The notes beneath the pieces are model-generated. The model worked only from the letters and a program-made list of their open reading frames with translations, made no database searches and had not been told where the DNA came from. Positions 7,119-8,115 of a DNA stretch of 8,115 bases are shown piece by piece. The stretch lies in the NCBI GenBank assembly GCA_021841985.1, contig JAKCCP010000058.1:1-8115 (forward strand). Reading direction: 5' to 3'. The DNA comes from Pseudomonadota bacterium. Its GTDB lineage: Bacteria; Pseudomonadota; Alphaproteobacteria; Acetobacterales; Acetobacteraceae. The number at the start of each line of letters is the position of its first letter. Within the stretch, counting starts at the first letter, position 1. The position numbers were made by a program, and so were the translations under genes.

Positions 7119-7124
7119 CCTCCC
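7119..7124 (-). promoter_or_regulatory. Strong Shine-Dalgarno of the leader ORF
   Basis: The minus strand reads GGGAGG, followed by AAGC and then the ATG at 7114. It lies 60 nt upstream of the synthetase ATG, too far to serve it directly. It is the only good ribosome site seen near the head of the operon. Confidence 0.5.
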
Positions 7125-7139
7125 GCTCGTTACCGCCCG

Positions 7140-7168
7140 ATCATGGCCCAGCCCGGATTGCCGAACAA
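7140..7168 (-). promoter_or_regulatory. Weak candidate promoter for the acyl-CoA operon
   Basis: On the minus strand TTGTTC (7168-7163, 3 of 6 matches to TTGACA) is separated by 17 nt from CATGAT (7145-7140, 4 of 6 matches to TATAAT), 25 nt before the leader ATG. Spacing and position are right, but the hexamers are weak and could arise by chance. No operator palindrome was recognised beside it. Confidence 0.2.
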
Positions 7169-7204
7169 CCCGCCCCCGCTGGCGGCCGCGCCACAGGAAG
7201 ACAT

Positions 7205-7233
7205 TTGACGCGGCGGGGGCGATCGCGCATCAC
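7205..7233 (+). promoter_or_regulatory. Weak candidate promoter for the CNNM-type gene
   Basis: TTGACG (7205-7210, 5 of 6 matches to the -35 consensus) is followed after 17 nt by CATCAC (7228-7233, 3 of 6 matches to the -10). A transcript from here would start near 7240, which would favour the ATG at 7257 over the GTG at 7245 for the gene downstream. The -10 element is poor, so this is tentative. Confidence 0.22.
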
Positions 7234-7256
7234 CGGAGCCTTGGGTGTGGGGCGAT

Positions 7257-8115
7257 ATGCGCGCGGTCATCGAAATCGTCGTCATTCTGCTGCTGATCGG
7301 GCTCAACGGCCTGTTCGCGCTCTCCGAACTCGCCCTCATCTCCTCGCGCCGCGCCCGGCTCGCGGTGCTGGAGCGCAAGGGCGAGCCGCGCGCCGCCCTC
7401 GCCCGCACGCTGGCGGAAGACCCGCAACGCTTTCTGCCGACCATTCAGATCGGCATGACCCTGATCGGAATTCTCGCCGGCGTCGTCGGCGGCGCCCGGC
7501 TCGCGACGAGCTTGACGCTGTGGCTCGCGGACATTCCGCTGATCGGCGCCTGGGCGAGCAGTCTCGCCTATGTCGTGGTGGTGGTTTCGATCACCTATTT
7601 CACCCTGGTTTTCGGCGAGTTGGTGCCCAAGCAATTGGCGCTGCGCTGGCCGGAGAGAGCGGCGGTGATCGTCGCCCGCCCGGTCGCCGTGCTGGCGCGC
7701 CTCGGGGCGCCGGTGGTGTGGCTGCTCGGGCGTTCCTCGGCGATGATCTTGCGCCTGTTCGGCCAGAGCCAGAAATCCGGCCCGGAGGTGACCGAGGAGG
7801 AGTTGCGCGCCTTCCTGCTCGAGGGCACCCAGGCCGGCGTGCTCGAGACCGAGGAGCGCGACATGATCGAGCGCCTGCTCCGCCTCGCCGACAAGCCGGT
7901 CCGCGCGATCATGACGCCGCGCACCGAAATCACCTGGATCGACCGCACCGATCCCAGGCGCGACATCATCGCGACCCTCAAGGCCTCGCCGCATTCGCGC
8001 TTCGTGGTCTGCGACGGTTCGGTGGACAACGTCGTCGGCATCGTCCAGATCAAGGACATCCTCGACCGCCTGCTCGATGGCGGCGAATTCTCGCTCGAAA
8101 CAAGCTTGCAAAACC
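7257..8115 (+). CDS. CNNM/TlyC (hemolysin-family) membrane protein, DUF21 plus CBS, partial at 3' end
   Basis: Inner-membrane protein of the CNNM/CorC family, whose characterised members move or regulate Mg2+ and other divalent cations; 'hemolysin' is an old family label. The visible 286 residues show the DUF21 transmembrane domain: a first helix (about 4-22) followed by ALSELALISSRRARL, a polar-gated second region (PTIQIGMTLIGILAGVVGGA, 61-80), a third helix (about 101-119) ending in the family hallmark GELVPKQLALRWP (120-132), and a further hydrophobic stretch (about 135-165). After a linker with TEEELRAFLLEGTQAGVLE comes the first CBS region (AIMTPRTEITWID, and VVGIVQIKDIL about 259-269). 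Members are about 430 aa, so the rest of the CBS pair and the small CorC-type domain lie beyond the edge. An in-frame GTG at 7245 with GGAG 6 nt upstream is an alternative start adding four residues. The gene is divergent from the acyl-CoA operon and functionally separate. Confidence 0.9.
   Translation, partial: MRAVIEIVVILLLIGLNGLFALSELALISSRRARLAVLERKGEPRAALARTLAEDPQRFLPTIQIGMTLIGILAGVVGGARLATSLTLWLADIPLIGAWASSLAYVVVVVSITYFTLVFGELVPKQLALRWPERAAVIVARPVAVLARLGAPVVWLLGRSSAMILRLFGQSQKSGPEVTEEELRAFLLEGTQAGVLETEERDMIERLLRLADKPVRAIMTPRTEITWIDRTDPRRDIIATLKASPHSRFVVCDGSVDNVVGIVQIKDILDRLLDGGEFSLETSLQN

Noticed and set aside
7180..7193. Short inverted repeat TGGCG/CGCCA around a GGCCGC core, as a terminator or operator
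   Set aside because: The stem has only 5 bp with a 4-nt loop and no T-run on either strand. Such palindromes are common by chance at this GC content.
5196..7208. 670-codon open frame on the plus strand, antisense to the synthetase gene
   Set aside because: Its product is rich in Arg, His, Gly, Ala and Asp with no recognisable domain, and it mirrors a clear full-length synthetase on the other strand. Long antisense frames are expected from strong GC bias at third codon positions.
7230..8111. 293-codon open frame on the minus strand, antisense to the CNNM-type gene
   Set aside because: The plus-strand frame encodes the GELVPKQ hallmark and CBS sequence. The antisense product is Gln/His/Arg-rich with no motif.

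Overview
The window is high-GC coding DNA with almost no intergenic space. Its codon usage and protein families suggest a proteobacterium, most likely an alphaproteobacterium; the Acetobacteraceae/Rhodospirillales direction is only an impression. No rRNA, tRNA, CRISPR array, insertion sequence or phage gene is visible.

Layout. From about 7114 down to position 1, everything lies on the minus strand and looks like one operon. In transcription order it holds: a 19-codon leader ORF; an ADP-forming acyl-CoA synthetase (acetate--CoA ligase family, 706 aa); a two-hotdog MaoC-type enoyl-CoA hydratase; the alpha and beta subunits of a family I CoA-transferase (PcaIJ-like); a small and a large acyl-CoA dehydrogenase subunit; and a DMT/EamA membrane transporter cut off by the left edge. 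Junctions are ATGA overlaps or gaps of at most 28 nt, with no visible terminator. On the plus strand, from about 7257 to the right edge, runs the divergent N-terminal part of a CNNM/TlyC-type membrane protein (DUF21 plus CBS), functionally unrelated to the operon. The divergent spacer (about 7115-7256) is where both sets of control signals must lie; only weak promoter-like hexamers can be seen there.

How the genes work together. The operon reads as catabolism of an unidentified carboxylic acid: uptake or export by the EamA protein, activation to the CoA thioester by the ADP-forming synthetase and/or the CoA-transferase, alpha,beta-desaturation by a two-subunit acyl-CoA dehydrogenase, and hydration by the MaoC protein. 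No 3-hydroxyacyl-CoA dehydrogenase or thiolase is present in the window. The substrate cannot be read from the sequence.

Most noteworthy are the short leader ORF with a strong Shine-Dalgarno, whose stop overlaps the start of the synthetase gene; the complementary split of active-site features between the two dehydrogenase subunits; and the pairing of two different CoA-activation chemistries in one operon. None amounts to a clearly new system, but the leader ORF and the unassigned pathway deserve a second look.
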